Of a stretch of DNA of 64,000 nt, positions 50,148 through 57,796 are shown piece by piece. A program made the position numbers and the translations under genes. Under the pieces are notes generated by a model. It did no database searches and had not been told where the DNA came from. It was given only the letters and a program-made list of their open reading frames with translations. The stretch comes from Colwellia sp. (lineage in GTDB: Bacteria > Pseudomonadota > Gammaproteobacteria > Enterobacterales > Alteromonadaceae), in NCBI GenBank assembly GCA_002733765.1, contig NVWU01000006.1:208451-272450 (forward strand). Reading direction: 5' to 3'. Within the stretch, counting starts at the first letter, position 1. Every line of letters starts with the position of its first letter.

Positions 50148-50618
50148 TTACTTTGTTTGTTCATCTTCGTTAGATAGCTTCTTTTTTAAAAAGTAATCTA
50201 CTGATAATTTTCCACCACCAAAAACAACTACTTGCATTAACAATAATCCCCAAATAACATGAGCATAAAGTGCTGCGGGTGCAATTTCGAGTAAACTAAT
50301 AACAGCAATAATATTAACAATGCTTAAACCTAAAGCGCCAAAGCGGCTAGCGAAACCCAAAACTAATATAATAGGTAAAAGTATCTCTCCGGCTGTACCT
50401 AAATAAGCGGCCAATTCAAAGGGAATAAACGGAACACTATATTCTTCTTCAAACAAAAATAGCGTAGTACCCCAATCTTTTAACTTAGTTAGACCCGAAG
50501 AAAAAAAGACCCAAGCGACATAAAACCTCGAGGCAAGTAATGCTAATGGTTGTAAATAATTGAGCAAATTACTGACTTGATAGTATGGTGCTATAAAACG
50601 CTGAGTTAACGTTGTCAT
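50148..50618 (-). CDS. DoxX family membrane protein
   Basis: A 156-aa inner-membrane protein with four hydrophobic segments (for example ALLASRFYVAWVFFSSGLTK, YLGTAGEILLPIILVLGF, VIWGLLLMQVVVFGGG). ARFYVAWVFFSSGLTKLKDW-type sequence is the DoxX signature, though here ASRFYVAW. DoxX genes are common members of bufferin operons, and this one follows the bufferin-like gene at 50803 on the same strand. Its biochemical role there is not settled. It lacks a soluble domain. Confidence 0.87.
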   Translation of the reverse strand: MTTLTQRFIAPYYQVSNLLNYLQPLALLASRFYVAWVFFSSGLTKLKDWGTTLFLFEEEYSVPFIPFELAAYLGTAGEILLPIILVLGFASRFGALGLSIVNIIAVISLLEIAPAALYAHVIWGLLLMQVVVFGGGKLSVDYFLKKKLSNEDEQTK

Positions 50619-50740
50619 GGTGTTTCCTAATTTAATAAAATGAGTGAGGGTTTTACAATTTATACCTAGTTATCTTCAATCAATACCTTGCCTACATGGG
50701 TATAGGTGCCATCCTTGGCTAAACATTAAATATCAAAATG

Positions 50741-50776
50741 CTTAAAATGCTTAAAATGCTTAAAATGCTTAAAATG
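50741..50776. repeat. 9-bp tandem repeat, four copies
   Basis: CTTAAAATG is repeated four times without error, preceded by a partial copy (CAAAATG, 50734-50740). It lies 27 bp past the stop codon of the bufferin-like gene, in the 184-bp spacer before DoxX. Confidence 0.9.
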
Positions 50777-50802
50777 AGTTAGCATTAAAGCATCGAAATA
50801 TA

Positions 50803-51084
50803 TTATGATCTTTCTGCTTTATATTTATTTTTTGCATCAGCCTTTAATAAACCGCCAAGATCTTCACAAGTGCCTTTTGCTACAAGTTTCCACTCACCAA
50901 AATCGTTATCAACCGATGATTGTCCTGCACATGAGTGAGTTCCTGCTAAGTTGGCACAGTCATTTTGACCTGCCATAGCAACACCGTAACATTTCTCTTT
51001 ACTAGCTGCTTGTGCCGGAGCTGCAACTGTTGTGGCGATGGTTACAGCAAGTGCTGCACTAGCTAATAATTGTTTTTTGTTCAT
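50803..51084 (-). CDS. Bufferin-like (DUF2282, BufA1-type) periplasmic Cys peptide precursor
   Basis: A 93-aa precursor with a clear signal peptide (residues 1-26, ending AQA) and a short mature part with four cysteines at 32, 43, 52 and 73. [21 protein letters not shown] and KGTCEDLGG are DUF2282 signatures. In characterised bufferins such cysteines are modified by an MNIO enzyme (DUF692) with a DUF2063 partner, giving a copper-binding periplasmic metallophore. Neither partner is in this window. It sits between a thioredoxin-like gene and DoxX. Metal specificity and modification here are inference. Confidence 0.85.
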   Translation of the reverse strand: MNKKQLLASAALAVTIATTVAAPAQAASKEKCYGVAMAGQNDCANLAGTHSCAGQSSVDNDFGEWKLVAKGTCEDLGGLLKADAKNKYKAERS

Positions 51085-51142
51085 AATGTAAACCTCTATT
51101 TAGTTTTGTAAAAATAATTTGTATTCATAATTTTTGTATAAG

Positions 51143-51487
51143 CTAATTTACTTTTTTAGACATAACACTGAGCTGGGTATCTAACCAACCTTTAACCTGA
51201 GCACTAGTGACTCCGCCGATTAAACTAGATTTATTGTTCGACTTACCCAATAACAGCAAAGTTGGAACACCTTTTACATTAAAATGTTTCGCTAATTCAA
51301 TTTCATCATCAACATCAACATCAACTTTGATCATTCTTAATTGATTAACATATTGCATTGAAATTTCGTCCATAATAAGTGCCATATCTTTACATGGTGC
51401 ACACCATGAGGTACTGAAATATAAGAGTACCCATGGTTGTCTATGCTCACCCCCTTTAAGACCTTGCAAGATTGTTTTATCTTTCAT
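51143..51487 (-). CDS. Thioredoxin-family protein
   Basis: A thiol-disulfide exchange protein with active site WCAPCKDMA. The start at the ATG ending at 51487 (MKDKTILQGLKGG) has GAGAG about 6 nt upstream and gives 114 aa. The longer frame to 51535 would overlap the YHS gene by 11 bp and adds an atypical N-terminus, so I prefer the shorter form. No signal peptide is present in that form, so it would be cytosolic. VKGVPTLLLL supplies the cis-Pro. It is probably co-transcribed with the YHS and bufferin-like genes. Confidence 0.85.
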   Translation of the reverse strand: MKDKTILQGLKGGEHRQPWVLLYFSTSWCAPCKDMALIMDEISMQYVNQLRMIKVDVDVDDEIELAKHFNVKGVPTLLLLGKSNNKSSLIGGVTSAQVKGWLDTQLSVMSKKVN

Positions 51488-51524
51488 ATCACTCTCAATC
51501 GTTAGAACGATATTTGTAAGTAAA

Positions 51525-52004
51525 TTATTCAACATTTAACTGAGTAATTGATACTCCTTGAATGCCTGCCCATACACGGTTTGCTGTGTTTAAATGAGTT
51601 GGCACATCAGATAACCATTTTTTCTGAACTGCTTTATTGAGGTTTAAGTAAAGTTTACCGTCAACAATTTCCCATGCTGTTGGGTCGGTATCTAATTTTT
51701 TATTTAACGCAACACCCATTGCACAAAACCCGCCAAACTGTGGTACAAATTTTTCAGGATCATCTTGAAAAAGTTCACGATTTTCTTCGCTACTAAATTG
51801 ATAAATAGCACTTTTATAGGTTGCTGTGTATTTATTATTTCCCTTTGATGCTTTACTATCAGTAAAGTATGAAACAGCGTCATAGCCATGAATAGCAAGA
51901 TCATTAGCATCTGCGTTAACATCAATGTCAGCAGCAAAACTTAAACTACTAATGGCTAAAGTTGCCGCGACGGTGACAGATTTAATTAAAGTTATAATTT
52001 TCAT
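51525..52004 (-). CDS. Exported YHS-domain protein
   Basis: A 159-aa precursor with a signal peptide (core VTVAATLAISSLSFA, cut after AFA-like SFA) and one YHS domain. AIHGYDAVSYFT opens the domain; YKSAIYQFSSEENRELFQDD and PEKFVPQFGGFCAMG follow, with a single Cys in FGGFCAMG. YHS domains are often found with metal-handling proteins. It is the first gene of the minus-strand group leading to the bufferin-like peptide, so metal or redox stress at the envelope is a reasonable theme. Confidence 0.88.
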   Translation of the reverse strand: MKIITLIKSVTVAATLAISSLSFAADIDVNADANDLAIHGYDAVSYFTDSKASKGNNKYTATYKSAIYQFSSEENRELFQDDPEKFVPQFGGFCAMGVALNKKLDTDPTAWEIVDGKLYLNLNKAVQKKWLSDVPTHLNTANRVWAGIQGVSITQLNVE

Positions 52005-52081
52005 GAAAAGCTCCTAGATGCTTTATTGTTTAATTGGTGCATAAGATTTTGTTATGCCGAAATAAATTTGTATATAATGTG

Positions 52082-52243
52082 TAATACCAATCAGATTAAT
52101 TAATGGTTCAAATTTAAATGATAATAAATTTTCAAGAACAAGGCGCTTGATTGAGCAATAGCTGGCTATTGGAATTGAAAGCTACGATGTTATTGGAGAT
52201 TTTAGCCATTTAAAAAGATCACTTAGTTAATTTGATTGGTATA
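52082..52243. repeat. MITE-like palindromic repeat element
   Basis: About 162 bp with imperfect terminal inverted repeats: TAATACCAATCAGATTAATT at the left, and at the right the reverse complement TTATACCAATCAAATTAACT. The inner part (AAGAACAAGGCGCTTGATTG and on) has no open frame. It matches my recollection of a widely dispersed TTATACCAATC repeat in Colwellia, Shewanella and Pseudoalteromonas genomes. It fills most of the spacer between the YHS gene and the araC-type gene. Confidence 0.65.
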
Positions 52244-52361
52244 AGCTTAAGGCGGGTGTATTTCACTCCCCTTCGCCATGTGATGAACTTTAGCAAGACT
52301 AATAATCACAAATGCTGCTAACTATCTTTAATTTGAAACCAATCGTCTAAAAGAGTTATTT

Positions 52362-53195
52362 ATGGATCAATTAAGCCAAATTTTACAAAATTTATCTTTT
52401 AATGCTGATGTATTTTTCAGTGGAAACTTATGTGGTATTCAAAGTTTAGGCGGCTCTGACAGTAAAAAAGGCCACCTACACTTACTGAGAACAGGTGTTT
52501 TAACTCTAGTCTGTGAAGAAGGTCATAAAATAACGTTAAATAAACCGTCGGTAATTTTTATGCCTGGCCCAAGTAAGCATCAAGTTATTGCCAGTGAATC
52601 AAGCCAAGCAGAATTAGTCTGTGTAGATATCGATTTTCATGCTGGAAATGGTGCCGCATTGGTCAATGCCTTACCAAAATTAATCTGTTTGGATATTGAA
52701 ACGAATAACGCTCTTGGAAAAACTGCACATTGGTTATTTAAAGAGGCCTTTAACTCACAAGTAGGACAGCAAATAATTGTGAATAAACTCGGTGATATTT
52801 TTTTAGTACAAATATTACGTCATATCCTCAAGAATGGGCTTGTTGTTCAGGGCATGTTATCCGGTATGGCACACCCACAATTATCCAAAACGATGAAAGC
52901 GATTCATGAAAAGCCTGAAATGCCTTGGACTGTTGATTCAATGGCAGAAAAATCGCTAATGTCACGGGCCAAATTTGCAGCCCTATTTAAAGAGACTGTG
53001 GGTCAATCGCCAAGTGATTACCTGACAGATTTACGTATTGCTATCGCTCAAGGGCTATTAAAAAAAGATATGCCGGTCAGTATTGTCGCAAATGAAGTAG
53101 GCTACGAACATGGCTCTGCCTTGGCGAGAGTTTTCAGGAAAAAAATTGGTATATCACCAAAAGAATGGTTAATGAAATTTAAGAGTCCAAAGTAA
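52362..53195 (+). CDS. AraC-family transcriptional regulator
   Basis: A 277-aa regulator with an N-terminal cupin sensing domain (GHLHLLRTGVLTLVCEEGHK, IFMPGPSKHQV) and a C-terminal double helix-turn-helix. MAEKSLMSRAKFAALFKETV is the first HTH and VSIVANEVGYEHGSALARVF the second, with the family motif IGISPKEWL. It is divergent from the YHS-thioredoxin-bufferin-DoxX group and is the natural candidate regulator of that group, although the repeat element at 52082 lies in the shared promoter region. The ligand is unknown. Confidence 0.9.
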   Translation: MDQLSQILQNLSFNADVFFSGNLCGIQSLGGSDSKKGHLHLLRTGVLTLVCEEGHKITLNKPSVIFMPGPSKHQVIASESSQAELVCVDIDFHAGNGAALVNALPKLICLDIETNNALGKTAHWLFKEAFNSQVGQQIIVNKLGDIFLVQILRHILKNGLVVQGMLSGMAHPQLSKTMKAIHEKPEMPWTVDSMAEKSLMSRAKFAALFKETVGQSPSDYLTDLRIAIAQGLLKKDMPVSIVANEVGYEHGSALARVFRKKIGISPKEWLMKFKSPK

Positions 53196-53388
53196 CCTTA
53201 CCTATATTTCAGTTTTCAATACGTTAAAAAAATTATTATTTTAATCACACAAGTCATCAAAACACACCCAGTGTAATTAACTCTTAATACCCCTACAGTA
53301 TTCACATTAGTTCATTAAATAATTAAAGTAATTACAAACCAACTGATAAAATAGAGTTAGATGATTTTCTTATTTATACGCCATCAAA

Positions 53389-53419
53389 AAAGCTCCTGCA
53401 TATACATATGAGGAGCTTT
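53389..53419 (-). terminator. Terminator of the OmpA-like/lipoprotein transcript
   Basis: AAAGCTCCT and AGGAGCTTT form a perfect 9-bp stem with a 13-nt loop. On the minus strand it ends in TTTTTT. It lies about 125 bp after the small lipoprotein reading frame. The remaining gap from 53196 to 53543 shows no gene. Confidence 0.8.
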
Positions 53420-53543
53420 GGTCTAAGGAATATTTAAAACCAAATGACTGTTAAGCTCTAGGAGACCCCCCTTGAACAAGCAGAGCAAGATTGGCAGCTG
53501 ATTTTATGTTGTCGTAATATGAACGAGTATTCGTTGCAGCACT

Positions 53544-53756
53544 TTACTCAATCACTAACCCTGACATCGCCGCAATTTTTTTAAGCGCTATAAAAGAGGT
53601 TTTGTCTGCTTCATACGCAGTAAATGCGGCGTTTAGTTATCCACAAGAATAACGATTAGCCAAATCTTTTGAAGATGCTTTTTGCAATTCCGTTGCGCTT
53701 TGACACGCGGTTAGTGAGCCGAAAATTAAAATCGAAAATAAATATTTTAGACTCAA
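53544..53756 (-). pseudogene. Small lipoprotein gene interrupted by an in-frame TAA
   Basis: Starts with TTG at 53754-53756, immediately after the TAA of the OmpA-like gene and in its frame. The N-terminus is a lipoprotein signal (LKYLFSILIFGSLTAC, lipobox LTAC) followed by QSATELQKASSKDLANRYSC-G. A TAA at 53637-53639 then interrupts. The same frame continues for 33 more protein-like codons (LNAAFTAYEADKTSFIALKK and on) to a TAA at 53544-53546. One C-to-T change (CAA to TAA) would explain the break. Alternatively a 42-residue lipoprotein may be made. The TTG start is inferred. Confidence 0.5.
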
Positions 53757-54425
53757 TTACTCGGTAATTGGAAGCAAAGTAATCTCGACTCTTCTATTAA
53801 GCTCTTTACCAGACTGAGTCTCATTACTAGCAACTGGCTGAGTTTCACCAAAACCAATTATTTCTATTCGTTCGGTGATAACACCTGCCGTTTTTAAGTG
53901 AGTAGAAACAGACTGCGCACGACGCTCTGATAAACGCTGATTAAGGACATCAGAGCCTGTACTATCAGTATGCCCAGCAACCACTATTAAGGTTTTGTCG
54001 AACTCTTTTAACACTAAAACAACTGAATCTAATACCGATAAGAAGCTTTGATCAATATTGGCACTTCCTGAAGAAAACGTAATATTGCCTGGCATAATCA
54101 AGTTAATGTTATTACCGTCACGCTCAACGCTAACACCCGAGCCACGTAATTGTTTTCTTAGTTTAGCTTCTTGGGTATCCATATAGTAGCCAATGCCACC
54201 GCCAATTGCAGCGCCCCCCGTTGCAGCCTTCAAAATTCTACGATTTCTTTTACTGATATCATCTTCATCTTTATTAGCTAAATATGCCACTATTGCAGCA
54301 ACACCCGCGCCAATACCTGCACCTTTAGCGGTATTACTGACTTCTTGTTCACCCGTATATGGGTCAAAAGTAGTACAAGCGGTTAAAGCTAGGCAAGTAA
54401 TTAGGGGGATAGTAAATGTTTTCAT
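53757..54425 (-). CDS. OmpA-family lipoprotein with glycine zipper
   Basis: A 222-aa outer-membrane lipoprotein. The signal ends in the lipobox LTAC, with Cys17 as the lipidated residue. Glycine-zipper segments (GAGIGAGVAAIVAYL and GGAAIGGGIGYYMD, about residues 35-82) suggest membrane association. The C-terminal OmpA-like domain has VVAGHTDSTGSDVLNQRLSE, RRAQSVSTHLK and ELNRRVEI, which bind peptidoglycan diaminopimelate. It has the layout of YiaD/YfiB-type proteins. A tiny lipoprotein frame follows directly. Confidence 0.9.
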   Translation of the reverse strand: MKTFTIPLITCLALTACTTFDPYTGEQEVSNTAKGAGIGAGVAAIVAYLANKDEDDISKRNRRILKAATGGAAIGGGIGYYMDTQEAKLRKQLRGSGVSVERDGNNINLIMPGNITFSSGSANIDQSFLSVLDSVVLVLKEFDKTLIVVAGHTDSTGSDVLNQRLSERRAQSVSTHLKTAGVITERIEIIGFGETQPVASNETQSGKELNRRVEITLLPITE

Positions 54426-55014
54426 TTTTTTCCTTTAATAAGTGATTGATAAATTTGGATTTGAATGTCATGTTTTGAAGAAGTGCCACTTTTTATTTCT
54501 AATTTTTTAATGGTTCAGTTCTCTTATTCTGATCTGTTTTTATTGAACTCCGCTAGTATTTTAATTTTTGCGGCTTTGTCTTTAGCTTTTTCAGACTGTC
54601 TTCCGTTTATTATACCCGTTTCTACGCTTTCTTTGGTTATTCGTTAAAAAATAAAACTTAAACGCCTGTAACCCAAAAATAAGAAAAATGATGTTAATCG
54701 ATCGCACAATCAGTTTTAGCTTTTATCGCGATACTTATCATTATTTATCCAATATGGCATTCACACAAAGTAGGGTGATTTTTCCTAAGGTAAATAAGTT
54801 TTTCGCCACGTTCATATTAGCTGTAAGCGACTTCGGTGAAGGTTTTATCTGTATCTAAGCCAATGAAAAGTATGTTATGTTTAATTATGCTAGCCTCTAT
54901 TTTATATTGTTGACACACATAGTATGGCTCTGGTTTGTAACACTAACCCACGTTTAGAGGCTAGCACCTCGTGGGAAGTCACTATGTCTATACACACTAA
55001 GGATAGTTAGCCGA
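54426..55014. other. Intergenic region, 589 bp, with dyads and a possible coding trace
   Basis: No gene assigned. A minus-strand frame without a start (54524-54643) encodes a Lys-rich stretch (SEKAKDKAAKIKILAEFNKN) and may be a remnant. Near the right end, GCTAGCCTCTA (54889-54899) and TAGAGGCTAGC (54955-54965) are a perfect 11-bp inverted repeat. It interlocks with CCCACG (54947-54952) and CGTGGG (54970-54975). The two stems overlap, so they are mutually exclusive folds upstream of the HIT gene. Confidence 0.45.
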
Positions 55015-55473
55015 ATGAGTTGTATTTTTTGTGATATCGTTTCCAGTAAATCACCTTGCCATAAGATTTGGGAAGACGATGATCACTTAGCATTTTTATC
55101 TATATTTCCCAATACTAAAGGTTTTACTGTTGTTATCCCAAAAAAGCATTATTCCAGTTATGCTTTTGAGCAAGACGATGATGTGCTGTCAAAGTTAACT
55201 TTAGCAGTAAAAAAAGTTGCTCTTCTTTTAGATAAAGCTTTAGATGGTGTTGCACGAACTGGGATGTTTTATGAGGGATATGGGGTCGACCACTTGCATA
55301 GTAAATTGTTTCCAATGCATGGGACTGGCGACAATGCAGACTTCCAATTAATCGAGTCTAAAGTGAATAAGTTTTACGAAAATTATGAAGGGTATATATC
55401 ATCTCACGACTTTAAACGTGCTGACGATGAAGATTTATCTCGACTTGCAACTTATGTGCGGTCGTGTGTATAA
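55015..55473 (+). CDS. HIT-family protein
   Basis: A 152-aa member of the histidine triad superfamily (nucleotide hydrolases/transferases). The N-terminal CIFCDIVSSKSP and zinc-type cysteine pair resemble HinT relatives. The triad region is DHLHSKLFPMHGTG, which fits HxHxxxxxxH less strictly than HinT (HxHxHxx), so catalysis is uncertain. There is no signal peptide. It is flanked by non-coding structured DNA on the left and an IS110 remnant on the right, so it may have been acquired. The ribosome binding site is weak. Confidence 0.85.
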   Translation: MSCIFCDIVSSKSPCHKIWEDDDHLAFLSIFPNTKGFTVVIPKKHYSSYAFEQDDDVLSKLTLAVKKVALLLDKALDGVARTGMFYEGYGVDHLHSKLFPMHGTGDNADFQLIESKVNKFYENYEGYISSHDFKRADDEDLSRLATYVRSCV

Positions 55474-55547
55474 CAAGTGATTATGGTGTCAATTCCTAAT
55501 TTTGAATCATTTTAGGTTCCCACATAACACCGCCTCTCACCATCGAA

Positions 55548-55727
55548 TTAACTACGTTCACTAGCTTTATAAAGGGTGTCGCCAACTAAAGAAACGGCCT
55601 CTTTAATACCACTTTCGTTGTTGGTTACGGTGAAATTAATGTCTAAAGGTCGAATGTAAATGTCGAGTTGATTTTTACCGGTATCAATACCGACGTTAAT
55701 TTCATTTTGATTATTTTTGCTATTCAT
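55548..55727 (-). mobile_element. IS110-family transposase, N-terminal remnant
   Basis: A 59-codon frame starting at ATG 55725-55727 encodes the beginning of a DEDD transposase: INVGIDTGKNQLDIYI holds the first catalytic Asp (GID), followed by FTVTNNESGIKEAVSLV. Full IS110 transposases are around 300-400 aa, so more than 80% is missing; the frame stops at TAA 55548. No second part or terminal repeat was found. Confidence 0.7.
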
Positions 55728-55925
55728 AATAAGCTGACTCTGCCTTGCTATTCGGGCTTGTGGCCCAGTTGGCTATCCGAGTTTAGTACTTGGAATTTTA
55801 TACCGCGTTTTACTTATTATCGGTCTATCGATAGAGAAGCCTTCATTCAACCGAACGACTGTATAAAAAGGCTTTGGTTGCAGCCAACGCTTAGGCCTCA
55901 CTTTACCCGAATTTGGGTTAAATAA
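55728..55925 (-). other. Region upstream of the IS110 remnant, possible relic bridge-RNA segment
   Basis: In IS110 elements of the IS621 type the non-coding left end, just upstream of the recombinase, encodes the bridge RNA. Here about 200 bp upstream of the remnant hold several small stems: GGGC/GCCC (55754-55766), TCTATCGATAGA (55824-55835), and a TTGG/CCAA hairpin with a T5 run on the minus strand near 55877-55895. A plus-strand 85-codon frame (from 55668) is judged to be chance. Confidence 0.3.
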
Positions 55926-55990
55926 TGATTAATTTATGACGTTATTATCCATAGCAGTTGCTTAAACAAAAAATTATCAGGAGGTTACTC

Positions 55991-56386
55991 ATGAAAGAAA
56001 TAACTCGAATTAATCATATTGGCTTAAGAGTAAAGAATTTAGATGTCACACGTTCATTTTATGAAAAGCTAGGTTTTTTATTTTTAGTGGGTCCGGTTGG
56101 TCCAGAGCCTGTTGCCATCATGGAACATCCCTCTGGAATAAATATAAATTTTATATTAAATGCCAATACCAACAGCACTGAAAATATTCTCATGGATACT
56201 CCCGAAAAACATACGGGCTATACCCATATTGCACTTGAAATATCTAATTCAATCTCTGCTGCCAAAATAATTGAAAATTTAGGTATGGTAATTACTGAAA
56301 AAGTCGAATATGAAGGTGCTAAATTCTTTTTTATTAGAGATCCTGACGGTAATGTTATTGAGTTTCATCAGCCAGCAAGTAGCTAA
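55991..56386 (+). CDS. VOC-family (glyoxalase/dioxygenase-like) protein
   Basis: A 131-aa protein of the vicinal oxygen chelate fold. AGGAGG lies 8 nt upstream of the ATG at 55991, which decides this start over an earlier one at 55958. Metal ligands are likely His in INHIGLRVKNL, His in GYTHIALEI and Glu in GNVIEFHQP. RDPDGNVIEF is the family ending. Substrate not predictable. It converges with the DCC-family gene at 56469. Confidence 0.88.
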   Translation: MKEITRINHIGLRVKNLDVTRSFYEKLGFLFLVGPVGPEPVAIMEHPSGININFILNANTNSTENILMDTPEKHTGYTHIALEISNSISAAKIIENLGMVITEKVEYEGAKFFFIRDPDGNVIEFHQPASS

Positions 56387-56468
56387 CAAGCACTTTCATT
56401 CAAGTATTTTCAGATGGACAATTGATTGGGCTTTATTCGCTAATGTCAGTAATGTGGTAAAAGTAAGA

Positions 56469-56840
56469 TCATATTCGTCCAGTTGCTTTCAATCGTTTTT
56501 GCACTCTTTTATGGTAAAGGTTTGATAAGTAAGGGCGGATGACAGGTAAAGAGATCAACCAAGCTACGCATTTTAACAACCAGACCCGTTCCATTAAAAC
56601 AATATATGCATCTAATTCAGATAAAACAAGACCATTAGAAAGTTGCAGGTGAAGTTCAGAAATAGCCTTGAGGGGGTCAATACCTAAACGTTGTAAATAC
56701 TCGTCTTGATCTGTAATATCAAACCATTTTACGTACTTACCACCTTGCCCAGCAAGGCGCTCATAGACGCGCCTATCTTTGATACACTGAGGACAAGCGC
56801 CATCGTAAAAGACGGTAATGTATAATTGCTTATTACTCAT
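56469..56840 (-). CDS. DCC-family (DUF393) thiol-disulfide oxidoreductase
   Basis: A 123-aa protein with the DCC/DUF393 signature FYDGACPQCIKDRRVYERL, where the CPQC pair is the predicted redox site, and a membrane-like hydrophobic part further on (LKCVAWLISLPVIRPYLSNL). It is the last gene of the minus-strand redox group. An oxidoreductase role is inferred from the fold and the CxxC. Confidence 0.87.
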   Translation of the reverse strand: MSNKQLYITVFYDGACPQCIKDRRVYERLAGQGGKYVKWFDITDQDEYLQRLGIDPLKAISELHLQLSNGLVLSELDAYIVLMERVWLLKCVAWLISLPVIRPYLSNLYHKRVQKRLKATGRI

Positions 56841-56951
56841 GTTATGGTCATTTTCTAGAAAGTAAAATGTTACTACACCCTACAATATAGCCTTGTTCCT
56901 TTCCTTGTGCCATGTTAATTATCTGATTTACGTTTCGGCTGAACGACTGAT

Positions 56952-57596
56952 TTATAAGTGCCCTACTTTCACCAATATAATTGTTTCTTGCTCAACATAA
57001 GGGCAATGTTCACTTAAATGTGGGCTACGGATCCAAGTACCTTGAGGGTATCGTCCATACTCATCGATGAACTCCCCTTTGATAACAAAAACCTCCTCGC
57101 CACCAAAGTGACTATGCAATTGAAAACGCTCTCCTTTAGGCCATTTAACCAACGCGGTAGATTCTCCTTGGTAATTGTGTAAAGGCATCACAGACAAACC
57201 GCCAATTCCTGGTGACCAGTCTGTTTTTTGAGTCTCAGTAACAACATGTTCATCATCACCATGTTTAAACTGATGTAACTTTACTAGCAACACACAACCG
57301 TCTTTACTAAAAGGCGCATGAGCAAAGCCTTCAGGGTTACGAAAGTAAGTGCCTGCATGATAATCACCGCTTTGATCGGAAAAAGTGCCTGATAAAACCA
57401 ATATTTCTTCACCTAAAGGATGATCGTGTTCGCTAAAGCTAGCGCCTGCGTCAAACTTAACTAAGCTAGTAGCATGGCCTCTTTCCGCATCTTCTCTTGC
57501 TAAGGGTTTTCGCCAAACTCCAGCACGAGGGCTAGCAATCCAAGGCTGTTGATGAGTTTCAATAACAACTTTTTTCTCAAAATTCATGTTTAGCAT
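56952..57596 (-). CDS. ChrR-like cupin domain protein
   Basis: A 214-aa protein with two tandem cupin halves, each with a similar metal-binding pattern: EHDHPLGEEILVLSGTFSDQ with YFRNPEGFAHAP in the first, and HSHFGGEEVFVIKGEFIDE with IRSPHLSEHCP in the second. It resembles the C-terminal anti-ECFsigma domain of ChrR but lacks the N-terminal zinc anti-sigma part, and no ECF sigma gene is adjacent. It may be a free-standing metal-dependent cupin in oxidative stress. A start at Met4 is possible. Confidence 0.86.
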   Translation of the reverse strand: MLNMNFEKKVVIETHQQPWIASPRAGVWRKPLAREDAERGHATSLVKFDAGASFSEHDHPLGEEILVLSGTFSDQSGDYHAGTYFRNPEGFAHAPFSKDGCVLLVKLHQFKHGDDEHVVTETQKTDWSPGIGGLSVMPLHNYQGESTALVKWPKGERFQLHSHFGGEEVFVIKGEFIDEYGRYPQGTWIRSPHLSEHCPYVEQETIILVKVGHL

Positions 57597-57701
57597 TTAC
57601 TCACCTTTACTGGTTGTTTTTATACCTTGTCTATTACCAAGTACAAAGACTATAAAAGGCACACAATAAGTTAATAGTGCCGGTATTAATCGTATTTTGG
57701 A

Positions 57702-57791
57702 TTAACCAAATAACCCATCAAATTGGTTTATGAAAAATAAAATACTACCTACAATGATAACGACGATCAGTGCCTTAAGATACAGATTCAT
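57702..57791 (-). CDS. Small membrane protein, 29 aa
   Basis: An ATG at 57789-57791, five bases after the stop of the Lpd-like gene, opens a 29-codon frame. MNLYLKALIVVIIVGSILFF and on gives one long hydrophobic helix with a short polar tail (NQFDGLFG). Such tiny membrane proteins are easily missed by gene finders. It lies within the redox operon, between the flavoprotein and the cupin, and would be translationally coupled. No homologue is known to me. Confidence 0.55.
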   Translation of the reverse strand: MNLYLKALIVVIIVGSILFFINQFDGLFG

Positions 57792-57796
57792 CTGTT

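Noticed and set aside
54465..54647. 60-codon plus-strand frame before the HIT gene
   Set aside because: Hydrophobic but low-complexity, lies opposite the OmpA-gene promoter and has no supporting context.
54889..55520. HIT gene as an integron cassette (TAACAAG at its stop, GTTAGCC before its start)
   Set aside because: The 7-bp core sites do not fit RYYYAAC/GTTRRRY, no matching complementary end follows the gene, and there is no integrase or second cassette.
55668..55925. 85-codon plus-strand frame as a gene
   Set aside because: It lies antisense to the IS110 start and its upstream region, with no convincing start or similarity.
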